From NCBI GenBank assembly GCA_000310025.1, contig FN648707.1, forward strand, positions 1,477,133 to 1,541,132: DNA of 64,000 nucleotides, in the 5' to 3' direction. Below are positions 1 to 11,610 of the stretch, in pieces. The stretch comes from Ectocarpus siliculosus. Lineage: Eukaryota; Sar; Phaeophyceae; Ectocarpales; Ectocarpaceae. Within the stretch, counting starts at the first letter, position 1. Each line of letters starts with the position of its first letter. Position numbers and translations under genes: made by a program. A model generated the notes under the pieces. It had not been told where the DNA came from, made no database searches, and saw only the letters and a program-made list of their open reading frames with translations.

Positions 1-3000
1 TTCACGGTAAACGCTGTGTGCGGACTAAGACCTCCTTCCCCTCGCGGCCCCTCTCCACCCAGTTCCTCCTTGGTGTTGCACCCTGTTCTCCTACCTGCAT
101 CACGGTCAAGAACTCCAGCTGCTGGGCTGCGTCTTCTAAGTCGCCGTCTTGAACCTAAGACGTAGGTGGGTGAGGGGCTTCCATAAGACACACAGGTAAA
201 GTGGTTTGCCGTTGACACGCCCCCTTTCCGTTGTCGTTGCATTTGCTGGAGTATTCCACCTCCACGACCACCTGCGGCGAGCATGCTATCGACATTTCTG
301 TGACTCTCACGCAAGGCAGGCGTCCGTTCTTCGAGATGTGGGTGGTAGGGTGCTCGCGCCACAGAGTCAACTGGACCAAAACCAACATGATTTTCTGAAA
401 GAAAGGAGACCACACTGCGAAGCCCGCCTCCAAATCTCCTCTCTTTTCCTGGTCCCCTTACATGCACCGAAAGCTGTGGCCGCTATCAGTCAGCGCTGGC
501 TTCTCGCTCAGCCGCTGTGATACATTCACATGTTCTGCAGTAACGAGGGGTCGGTCCTTGTTGCCTTACCTGACAGTAGACGACGCCTGTCATGGCCCGG
601 ACGTCGCCTTCGTTCGCCCTAGCCCCAGCCTGATACGCCTCCACTGCAGAGTCGAACGCCCCCGACAGAGACAGCTGGTAACCCAGCTCCACCAGCAAGT
701 CAACATCCTCATTCTGAACGGAGAGCGAGGGTGGTGGAGCACGCCCGACAACGTCGATGGTGGAAAAACAGCCGTGTTCACAATGCTTCAAGAGACCGAA
801 GTACTAGTGCTGCTTTGGTATGGGTGCCGTGACATATCGGGGTGGAGGTGAAGAGAATGTATCGAACACCTTTCCATGGGGAACGTGAGGCAGCCCAAAG
901 AGACGGTTTCCTCTCCGCCAAGGCAAGGGTTAGTCCTCTCGACCCGCCGCATACACATCCCACAGCGTTCAACTTACCCTAACGCTCTCGAGCATCCCGA
1001 TGGTGAGCTGCAGCGCCACGGGGTCCCTGCCGCACACCCTCGCGAACGGCCTGGAGACCCTGACATGGAGGGGGGTATTTCGAGGCTCTCGCTTCGAGAG
1101 CGACTCGCTCAGTCGTCGAAGTCGGTTGACCCCCTCGCGTGACCCCTGTGTGTTGTGCAGTGTTCAGTAGGGCGTTGGTTTGAACTTTCGACAGATACCT
1201 AGATTCATTGCACATTTCATGCCGATGATACCCCTCGAGGGGTTCGAGCAAATCAGCTTTCACAGGGTTGCATTCTACGCCTTCCGGGACGGTCTCCACT
1301 CTTGAAACCACTGGAGTGAAACGCTCTAGAAGCACAGTCTTACAAATAAGTACATGACGTGCAATGCACCAACACTCGAGGTAGTACGCCCGCCACAACC
1401 AACGTGCCTGCCCAGCCTGTGTGAGTCCTTGGAGGGCATGCAACATGAGCGCCGGCAGGTTGTCGTCGTCCATTGCCAGCACCCTCGAAATCGCGTCCTC
1501 AGCCTGACCTCGTTCGACGTGGGCGAAATGGGTGGAGGAGAGATTTGAGGCGGGCATCATTGGGGAAAACGTCATCGTGTCGGCTATGTGATGAATCGCC
1601 GGCGGACACGAACATCATCTGCTACACGACATTCTATCGTGCCGGAGGAGGTGTTGATTGCTAACTGCGTGAGAAACTTTTGCGATACGGAGTGACATTG
1701 CGGGGGCGGGTCTGGTACACATCCATGAGTCGAACTTTGTCGCTTCACGTTGAATATTATTGGACCACCCACTCCAGCCCCCGTCTTGGCAGCATTGCGT
1801 ACCTGTTCCCAGTCTCCCACGGCCGCCAAAAGCCTGGCCTTTTCTACTAGCGCAGGCCAAAAGCGGGGTTCGAGAGCGATGGCGTGGCTCAGGTGGTCGG
1901 CGGCTGTGTCCACCCCATCTAGACGAGTCGCTGTGCGGTGGGCGGCGGATTTCGTATCCAAACGTACGATATCAAGGAATCCATACGTTAGTATCGCTGC
2001 TGACTTCAAAAACAACGACGAACATTGCGGAGAAACATGTGACCGCGTGTTTCCCTTTCTCTCTCTCTTTCTCTCTTCGCGGCTCTCGCTCCTTTCCTTC
2101 AGCAATGATGACTGAGTTTGCGACGAACATCAATTTTATCTATGTGGACTAGGTCGGTCCTGAAAAAGCTCCGTATTATTGGAACGAAAATAGGTTTTCG
2201 CCGTGAAGCGCTGTGGTGGTAGCTTCCACCTCTATAGGTGTTTTTTTCCCGGCCGGGTGTCACTGCTAACCTTCAGAAAGAAATTGTAAACAGCCCCATG
2301 AGCCACGAGTGCCGATTTGGATCTTACCTCTAGTCGATGTTGTATGTACAGATTTCGTAAACGATTGGCACCATACACCCCTCATAGAAGTTTAGTTTTC
2401 TCACCGAAGTATCGAGCTTTCCCCATTATTGTGTCGAGGTCGCGCATTTGCCCGCTGCCCTCGAAGAAGCTGCGCGAACGTGACAAACGGTAGATTGTCA
2501 GCACGAGGCACGGAGAGCATCACCAACACAAGTGGAAACGTGCGTGCAATGAGGAAGAGGCGCTCGAGCAGCACGACGAGACAACATCGCCGCAGGGCAT
2601 ACGGGCCGACCGTAGCAACTGCAAACCCGCCGTGGAAAAGATATTCCCGAACCTTAGGCTAGTTCCCTCTTCCCTCCAGCCATCTCTAGCCCACACTGGT
2701 AGAAGGCCAGACCCAGCAAATTAGTGCTTGCCAAGCACTTGACCTCTCTCCCCTCCCTTTTTCCCTCCCTCCCCTTCACTATGGCCCCGTGAGTGAGCGT
2801 ATTCCATATTCCCACCCCCCGAGGGATACTTCAACGTTTTGTCGTGTGTAGGGTAAGGCCGCAGCCGCTTGCCTTATGCTTTCCTTGAGAAGTGAAGCTT
2901 CCTCTTTGTTGCGGGGCTGGCTGATGGAGGCGTCTATCCACCCTCGTAGCGTAAAGGCCTGTTGCTGAATCGGCGTTTGAGCGGAGAAGTCACCGCCCTG

Positions 3001-6000
3001 AACTCTGGTTACGAGCCTCCGAGCGTACTCCAGATCACCTGCGTAGAAGTAACGTCCAGCGTGATCGTTCACCTGTTGAGCATTCATCACGTTCATCACT
3101 CACACACCACTGTATGGGAGTGAGGAGGGACTGCGTGTATGTCAGGAGTTCGACGCGTGGAAGAGGGATATCATGTCCGTGCAGCAGGCAGATACACCAA
3201 GGGTGTCCATGTCTAGAGGGAAACATTGCATTCAATCAGAAAAGCTCGATCCTCTTCGAATAATGTCAGGGTTGGAATGAGTCTAACCCTATGTGGAGGA
3301 AGCGCAACACCAACGGCCTGCAGTTGTGCTTAGGGTTGACCCTTCGTCACAACTTGAAACCGGCCGGGCAAGGGAAGGGACTACGTCGTTCAGTACGCTA
3401 CACATTGTATCCGCCTGCGTGCCCTATTTCCTTCACCTTTGAGCCATTGGAACCGCGCTGCTGTAAGCACGCCTCCATCGCTTGCCATGTCCTCGGTGAT
3501 CGTGAGAGTCGCGGTAAGAGTCTCCACGGCCTCCCTGCGTGTGAGAAATCCATCAGTATTGTTCGAGTTGATCACATGGCTGAGAGAGAAATTCTCGTCC
3601 TTGCGAACGGAAGTGCTGGAAATACGGAGTTTTCCTGGCGGACCTTGATGCCGACTGCAAGGGTTGTCATTGCTGCTATACATTATCCTATATGTCAACA
3701 ACGGCGCTGATTCTCAACGGCGTCACACGAATGTGCTGCGAAAGGACTTCAGCAGATCCCAGGAAGTCCTGCACGCCCAATAAGCCCAGAATTCATCAGC
3801 AGACGTCAGACAATCTCCCCTGCACGCCTTATCTTTGGACGTATCCCCTTAGTGGTGTAGAGCGAGCGCATAATTTCTCTGTCATGCAACCGTTCTTCCA
3901 CGGTTTGTTCGCCCGTAAAGAACGGACCTGACCTGGTTACTCGCCTCGAGATTCCCTTGGTTGGCTCTGTTCTGTTTTTCGGTGGTATCCGCTCGATTCT
4001 GTGTAGTAGTCTGCATAGTGCACGGCTGATTCTTTCGGAAAGTATTACTTCGAATAGTGGTGTTGAGATTGCTTTTCCTACCGCATCGTATGTAGATTGT
4101 TGTTCAGCTTTCCAGTCAATGGAGTAGAGGCTCTCCTTTCGTATGTTCATTCTACGCAATTTTTCTTGAGCGATTTTCTCTTTGCTGCTTGATTATTTTG
4201 TTGGCGAATAGTTTGAGCTATAGCCTCTCTGCAAAGGTTGGGAACTACCCCGGGTGTCTGTATATTGTTTGTATTGCCACGCCATTCGCTTCTTCGCCTT
4301 CGAGGATGGGTTCTGAAGAACGGGTGCCGGATAAAGGTGGGGACGAGTACTGACTCAAAACCGACGACGACGACGACAACTACAACAACTGTAAGAAACG
4401 TGTACGAGCGGTTGCCAGCATCGAAACCGACATGGGTGACCACCTCCCACAAAACGAAAATAGGAAAACGTCCCACGGTGTCACGAAGGTCTACCTGTCC
4501 ACCATCTTTGCCTTGCCGTGGAAGTAGAGCAACGCCATGGCTACGCCGAGTTCGACATCGTGCTTGGACCGCAGGTTCTCCATTTTTCGAATCGCCTCAG
4601 GTATTAAGCCCTCCATGCCCAACGCGAATGCTGGTTTCAAAACGACAAGGGGTGGGGGTGAATCACACTCTGCACATATTTCTACCGAATGTGGGGGTGG
4701 TGGTGGGGAGGTGGTATGCGCCGCGTTTCATTTATCTGGCAGTCTTTCGATGTTCGGGAACGTGTGAATATTTCCGCCGGGTGTTGTATTGTGTATGGGG
4801 GGTGTTATCTTGTGTGGGTGCTTTGTTTGTATCGAACCCAGTACCCCACCAAGAACAGCGTGCTCTTGCCGCATTCCGTGCCCTTTCCTTTTCGTACTAA
4901 CCCTTGGCCGTGCAAGATACGCTAAGGACGAGTGTCTTGCCCGTTGTATTTCCGTTGAGGATATGTCATTGGTCTCGTCTGCGGAACTGCTGCTGAATTC
5001 GAACCCAATATTTAACTCTGAAGGCTAGCTATTACTATATTGTACACTTTGACGCGTGAATCCCAACTGTTTTCTCTGACAATGTCGAATGCACGGAACA
5101 CGTGTATTCTGATACTCTAATACAGACATTATTGGGCGACACACGCTCATTGAAACTACAGCAGTACAGCAAGTATCGAATATTCAATCGTACACGCAAT
5201 GAACGTAGGTCTTGAAGTTGGCGAAAACTCGACCCCAAAGCAGAGCAGCCCAATGCATGCGGTCTAGACTAGACTATCAGCAAGCTTAGGTTCCACCTTC
5301 CCAGTAGAGGAGATACGTGTCGTTCCCCCGGCGCTGTATCTGCTCACTGGCCTCATCAGCGGCATGTTGATACAGCCCTTCCCTCAGGTAGTAGTTGATG
5401 ACGCTTTTGTAGTCCGTCTGGGAAGCCGTAAAGCATACGTGCGGTTAGTGGCTGTTGTATACACGAAGACTAGAACGTTTGGGATCTGCGCGACGCCGTT
5501 GGCCACCCTTCCAGTCTACAGCTTGAACTATTCTGTAGTCTCGAGCGGTGTACGATGGTGGTGCCCGCAGTCGGTATCGCACTATTTATTGTACAGCATT
5601 CGGCTCGTAGATTTGTTGACTGCTGATCCCTTGCTTTTGGGTGACGAATCCAACACCACTAGACTATTCCTTGTATTCAAGCTGACGTACGTGCAAAATA
5701 GGCAACATTACGAGATTAGTAGCGCGTAAGTGCCATCGGCAACAAGGTGTGTAGTCGACGGCATCCTGGCCACGAGGAGGTATAGGGATACCTACATACC
5801 CCGCATATATACATAGATACCATATATTGCCTCACCAACGCCTACTTGTAACGGAGAGAGGACACTGAGGGATGACAAACAGAAGGATCCTCTGCTAACG
5901 TCCATCAAAGCTCTACATGTAAGTCAGCAGCAAAGGGCAGACCTTCAACGTAGAGCTACCGCCACCGATGCCGGCACCGGCACTGCTCGAGCTGTCTCTC

Positions 6001-6017
6001 CTGGCGGCGCCGTACAT
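1..6017 (-). CDS. IFT139: IFT139 / TTC21B-like intraflagellar transport TPR protein, N-terminal part (runs off left edge)
   Basis: The product is a subunit of the IFT-A complex, which drives retrograde transport in cilia and flagella. I read minus-strand exons at 6017-5943 (start codon 6017-6015), 5417-5297, 4630-4495, 3534 to about 3450, 3072-2873, 1918-1803, 1503 to about 1412, about 1305-1235 (tentative), 1059-978, 713-570 and 154-95. Phases match at most joins. Translated pieces follow human TTC21B in order: SVINYYLREGLYQHA for the N-terminal helix, then the TPR segments FTLRGWIDASIS, EPRFWPALVEKARLLAAVGDW, DDDNLPALMLHAL, LLVELGYQLSLSGAF and LEDAAQQLEFL. An exon expected between 2873 and 1918 was not located. 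The intron after 2873 appears to use a GC donor. The family is about 1,300 residues long, so only roughly the first third lies here. A flagellar gene fits an organism with motile zoospores or gametes. The first exon encodes a Ser/Gly-rich leader before the conserved helix. Confidence 0.88.
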
Positions 6018-6431
6018 GCCTGTTCCTTTCGTTCGTGCGACTCGCTGGCGCCTTGTCGAGGAAGAAGGAGAAGCGAACTAAGCCTCGACTAGAGAGGCAT
6101 ACATATAGACTAAAGAAAGAAAATATCTTCTCCCTCTCTCCCTCTCTCTCACCTCCCTGCGTACCCCCTCCTGCTCCGCCGTCGCCGCCGCCCAAGAGGC
6201 GGCGGAATTATTGACGGTTTTGGAACCAACATGCCTCCACATCATAGGGATCGAACATCGTTGCTGGCATCTACGGATGATCCCGCAGCCCGCGGTCTTG
6301 TCCATAGGTGTGAGTCATCACAAGTCTACCGCCCACTGCCGCCCCCTCAACGCACGTCGACGTCGGCTGCAGGCGTTGGGTCACAACTTGGGGCATTGAA
6401 ACCCACATAGATAGCCGGGGGAGGAAACACA
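6018..6431. promoter_or_regulatory. Divergent intergenic region between IFT139 and the NDH-2 gene
   Basis: Only 414 bp separate the IFT139 start codon (minus strand) from the NDH-2 start codon (plus strand), so the two genes probably share a bidirectional promoter and 5' UTR sequence. A pyrimidine-rich tract lies at about 6130-6160. I see no clear TATA box and claim no specific element. Confidence 0.5.
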
Positions 6432-9400
6432 ATGCGATTCCCCAACAGCAACAGTGGCTGCCCACTGGCAATGTTGCTGGCAGTTGCTCTTGCTCTCCAC
6501 GCAGGACAAGCGTTTGTTCCTGCCGTATTGACTTCCTCGAGAATAGCAGCAACAACTTCGTCCCCTGTCCACGCACCAGGGAAGATGCACAGCCGTAGCA
6601 GGAGGGGGGTGGGGCGAGGGGGGCTGAAGATGTCGGTGCAAACACCCCCGAAGCCCAAGGAGCCCGAGTTTGGCGAAGGTCGTGTCGCCGACGAGGAGCT
6701 GCTTAGCGTCATCGAACTAGCTGGCCGGAAGGCAGCGGCGGCTGGGTTCCTCCCGGTGCTTGGGGCGAAGGCCAAAGAAGAGCAGGACATCATGTGGAAG
6801 CTGAAGGTGCGAATCCCAACGTCCCTCTCGTCCTCCGAGTTACTGTACTATAGACAGAGAAGAGAGTGCGCAAAGGTCAAAAATCATGCCAGCGCATGAA
6901 AATTGATTGTTGCGCAGACGGCGGCGTCACCCGGCTGGTGTGCTTATCTGATGTACGCCGCTCCTGTTGGCGTCTGCTTTCGGAAGGAAAGACGCGCGGT
7001 TAATTCTTAACCTCTGTCCAGAAGAAGGGGGGAGACGGGGGTATCAATGGCGCAGCTTTGGTATATTGGTTTCGGTCTTTTCGATCTTGACCGGCTGCTG
7101 CTACACGCTGTGAAAAGATCGAGAAGACCCAAACGGGAAATTGCGCTGGCTCTCTGCTGTTGAGTCATCCGCATCTGTATCTGCGTAGCCTCCTCTAGGG
7201 CACGAACAGCCACCTGCGTGCACCAGACCGTCTCGGCTAGAAGAAGCAGGGCAAAAACGCCGCATTTCTTCGTCGTGCCCGTTGAGTCCATGGATATTCA
7301 AGACACTGCTGTACGCAACAAATCCATCTCCATCTTAGATTTGCAATGAGTGCTTTTTTCTGACGCATACGTGGAACAGTACACACGTGGTTTGACTATA
7401 TAATACCACAGGCTACTCACGGGTGTGACGCATGATGACGTTTGATAGTTGTCTCCTATCGTTCAGTGTAATATTAACTCTTTCGCTCCTACCTCTCTTT
7501 TTCTTTGGTGCATGGAAAGGAAACTGGGTGAAGAAAAAGTACCATGCGGTACCGAGTCAGGCGTAAACCTCAAACGCGGGCAGAGACTAAGACTCTACAT
7601 GTGCGGAGGAAACACGTGCGATGGAACACGATTGTATCATTGTTTTTCTTTCTCCGGCCCAATCATTGAACAGCAAACACCAGAGTGCTGTTCGTGTAAG
7701 GCAATTTGGAGAGGTTCTCCTCTCATTTAGGTCGTTATTTGTGGTCTGGGTACAACACTCAAGCAATATTCCTACAGTGGTACAACGTCCAGGAGGTATT
7801 GTTTTGGCAAAATGAAAAACCCAATACACAACTAAATAAAGGCCCCTCAGCACCACACACTTTGTTTTTAGCCCCATTTCTAGTGCGTACCACAACGATG
7901 AATCCGTGTGTATGCGATATCGATTAGGAAAAGGTTTTCCACACTTCCCCTTATGTGATCCCGGGCAAAGGGTGCAAAGCGTATTCCGGAAGGCAAGAAT
8001 ATTGACGTGTCGAATATACGGGACGGCACACACATGCACTTTGCTTGAGGAGCCAGAGCTATAAACTACGTCAATATTTGGTGTCCTCATGCATGACTCA
8101 AACTCGCTGCCCCTCAAACATGCATGTCCGGACTACAGATTGTGCCTTCAGAACCGAAACAGTAGCCCGAAAGCCACACGCAGCAGCAGGAACGATGGAG
8201 AAAGAGGAGAAAATTAGCACATGTACCTGGTATTTTCGTTCTTCTTGTGTATCTCCGGCGAAGTGTGTCAAGCATGCGCCGGAACGTGTAGCCCGGGCCC
8301 CGGATGAGTCGGAAGCCCGCACAAAAATCACACATACCCAGCGGAGTAGAGATCGCCGGCTTTGGCATCTCTACCCACGCTGAGACTGACATTTTTTCGG
8401 TGGCCACCCGTTACCGCGGTCGGTGCGGACTCAAGAGAAAAGCACAACGCTGGCCATGACATATTCTGGGAGTGGCATAGGATCTTGTCCCCCTTTGGAG
8501 GCCGTAATTGTTGCTAGCTCGCACTGGCGTATTTCCATTGGCCAGCCGGCTGGCCGGGCGATGCTGTAGTTGAACGTACACGCACTTGGCATACCGAGGG
8601 AATCGGCGGACTGGAGCATAAAATCGCATCTATTGGTCCCGGTATAAGGCTGACGTCTGTCATTGGTCAGACCATTTACCACGGTCGATGCTAGTTTTTG
8701 AAGCACGCGCACACTCGCGCGCATTTTTTTATCCCGGCAAAAGACCGACGTATTTTCATTGGTCGAACGATTGATGCACGTCAGAGATACAGAACGTGTG
8801 CCCACGGCCTGGAAATGTTTCCTCCTTGTTTGTCCGTCTGCAAGACCGATCGCTACCATTGGCCAGCCGGCTCGCACACTCAGCTGGTTTTAAGACCACA
8901 AATGTAGTTTGACGACCGCACAATCACACGCCCCCGTACTCTATGGACTCACGTCTCTCAGCGGCTAAAAAATGGGCGATGTTGAGCAAGAAATGAACCG
9001 GCCACAAAATCCACGCACAGGTTAGCCCCGAAGACGTGCTGGCGTTCGCCGACCGGGCTATCGACACCGCCGAGGACGTCTTCATGCACGCGACCCGAGC
9101 CTTCAAGCCCGCCGCCAGGATGAACCTCCCCCTGCAGGACGGGGAAGACGCACCTCCGCTAACGGCGACGAAAAAAGAGAGGATCGTGGTCCTAGGGACG
9201 GGCTGGGGCGGACACGCCATCAGCAAGGTGCGGAGGGAGGGTGAGGGCGGTGGCTTTTTGCGGTTGATAGCCCGAAGCTTTAACAAGTTGGTAACGAAGG
9301 TCTCTGCGGGTGTGGATAAGAGTGATCTCCTTGAATATGTTGTGTTGGAATGGAAGACGACGAGTAATAAGGTTTAGCGAGGAACGAGGCTTTACTGTCA

Positions 9401-11558
9401 CATGCACCCTCGCGAAAAAATGTACAGGGGTACTTTTTCCTTTGCCGCTCTGCGCGGTCTGATGGTGGCCAACGTATCACACAGTTGTTTGGTGCCAACG
9501 CGCTGGATGGGCCATGTCTGCTTGCTACTTCCGGAACAGAAAACCGTTGCCGCGCCTCCTCCTGTTTCCACCTCCTCCTTGTTCGATCGAGGTGACCGAT
9601 AGCGACTAGTACGAGGTGACTTACGCGCCAAACAGCAAAGTGTTTTTCTCGCTTGCCCCTGCTTCCACTGCTCGATTCAGGTGATTGACAGCGACAAGTA
9701 CGAGGTGATCTACGTGTCGCCGCGCAACTACTTCGTCTTCACGCCCATGCTCGCCGCGGCGTCCGTCGGCACCGTGGACGTGCGGAGCATCACGGAGCCC
9801 ATCAGAATGGCCAACCCTTGCGTCAAGTACGTGAGCGGGGAGGTTATCGACATCAAGCCCGGAGACAAAAAGGTTTGAGGGTGTCACGGCCAGTTGAAGA
9901 GTGCGTCTCCCTGCCTGATGCCACGTTTGTAGTATTTCCGGTATTTGTATCTCAGGAGTTTGGGTTGCTCGCGTGCTGAACCTTTGTGCTTTACAGTTGG
10001 ACCAAGCATCTTTGGTGCTTTGGCAGTCCTTGAGACGAGTGGCAAAAACGTTGACCGCGTCAATCGATGTGTCTCTGATTGGATACCTTACGCTTCTTTG
10101 ATACACTGGTATCGCCCGTCTGGTCAGTGATTACTCGCTGCGGTGTCGTTGTCTTCCTTTCCCCGGTATTCACCCCCCCCCCGGCCCCATCTGCTCCGTC
10201 TCGAAAGGGACGCGTGGTCAATGGTCAAATGACTACGGCAAGCAACAAATGAGTACGCCCCCCCCCCCCCCCCCCCCGCCCCCCCCCCCCGGGGGCCCCG
10301 GGCCCNNNNNNNNNNNNNNNNNNNNNNNNNNNNNNNNNNNNNNNNNNNNNNNNNNNNNNNNNNNNNNNNNNNNNNNNNNNNNNNNNNNNNNNNNNNNNNN
10401 NNNNNCCCCCCCCCCCCCCCCCCCCGGCCCCATCTCCGGGGCCGCCCGCGCTCCTCCCTCCCCACCACCGTCCCGCCAGGTGGTAGTAGCCCTCCCTTCC
10501 CCGCAAGAGAAACGTCCCCCTCAAATGCCTGTGAGCGCCGCCTCCGTAGCCCCGAACGTGCCGCCCCTGGTACACTCCAAGAGCCCGGCGGAGGGTGCAA
10601 CGGCGGCGACCGGCGGCGGTGCCCTGAGCCGTGCTGGCGAGGGCTCTCTGAGCCAGGAGCCGCTCGCTAGTCTCGACGACGCCAAGCCGCTGATGGAGCT
10701 CTCTTACGACAAGCTCGTGTACGCGGTGGGCACCAAGACGGGGACGTTCGGGGTGCCGGGGGTGCGGGAGAACTGCTACATGCTCAAGGTGTGTGTTGGG
10801 GGCGGTGAGTGGGGTGGTATTCAGAGTCATGACCTCGACGACGAGCGTTCTGTTCGTTTTTTTTCCCTCAAAAACTCCTCTGGCTTTTTTTTTTATCTCT
10901 TTTACTCTCCACCCCACCCCTGATTCGTTCGACCTGAAAACGTGGCCGTTTCGGCCGGGCCTTGATGGATGTCAACGTTCATGGTTCTGCTACAGTTCTG
11001 CTACAGTTCTGCTACAGTTCTGCTACAGTTGGAAGGCGTGTTCGAGCGTTGGGGTATCTCGATTTACAGTGTCGTTCGATACATTTTCCTTCGCGTTTTC
11101 TGGCTCCCCACGCGAGGCGGAAGAGGTATGTCCGGATCGCGGCACCTAGCCGCCGTTTCACTGCTGATGAAATCAATTTACTGCCCGCCAGCGCGGAAGT
11201 TGCAGCAATTCCCATGTTAGTTTTGCTGTCATTTTGTTGTTGTTGTTGTTGTTGTTGTTGGTATCGTTTGTGGTGATAGTGGTGGTGGCGGCCGTAGTGT
11301 TTTCGTCGGTCCGGTGGCGATCCGCTCGTTGACGACGGCCGGTCGCTAGTGTGGGTTGCTTGGCCACCCTTGTCGCTCTCGTCCCTGCGGACCTGCTGGC
11401 TTTGGTCTTCCGTTGCTCGAAATGTGTTCGCCCTTGCTGATTGGTTTGTATGTGTGTGGGTTATTGCGGTTCGGCATACACTGCGGGCTCTTGGCGTTGC
11501 CCCATCCGCTGGCGGCGGAATTCCGGCCATAGTAATCGTAGTACAGTGGATGGTGCAG

Positions 11559-11610
<52 letters not shown>

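Noticed and set aside
2429..2662. Open frame within the IFT139 region
   Set aside because: It lies where one IFT139 exon is missing from my model, but neither strand of this stretch resembles the TTC21B sequence expected there.
7007..7291. Minus-strand open frame beginning with a signal-peptide-like segment in NDH-2 intron 1
   Set aside because: It is short, has no splice context or homologue that I can recognise, and lies on the strand opposite a transcribed intron.
10249..10923. Open frame reading through the assembly gap
   Set aside because: The frame crosses undetermined bases and a C homopolymer. Only the part from 10480 to 10788 fits the NDH-2 exon chain.
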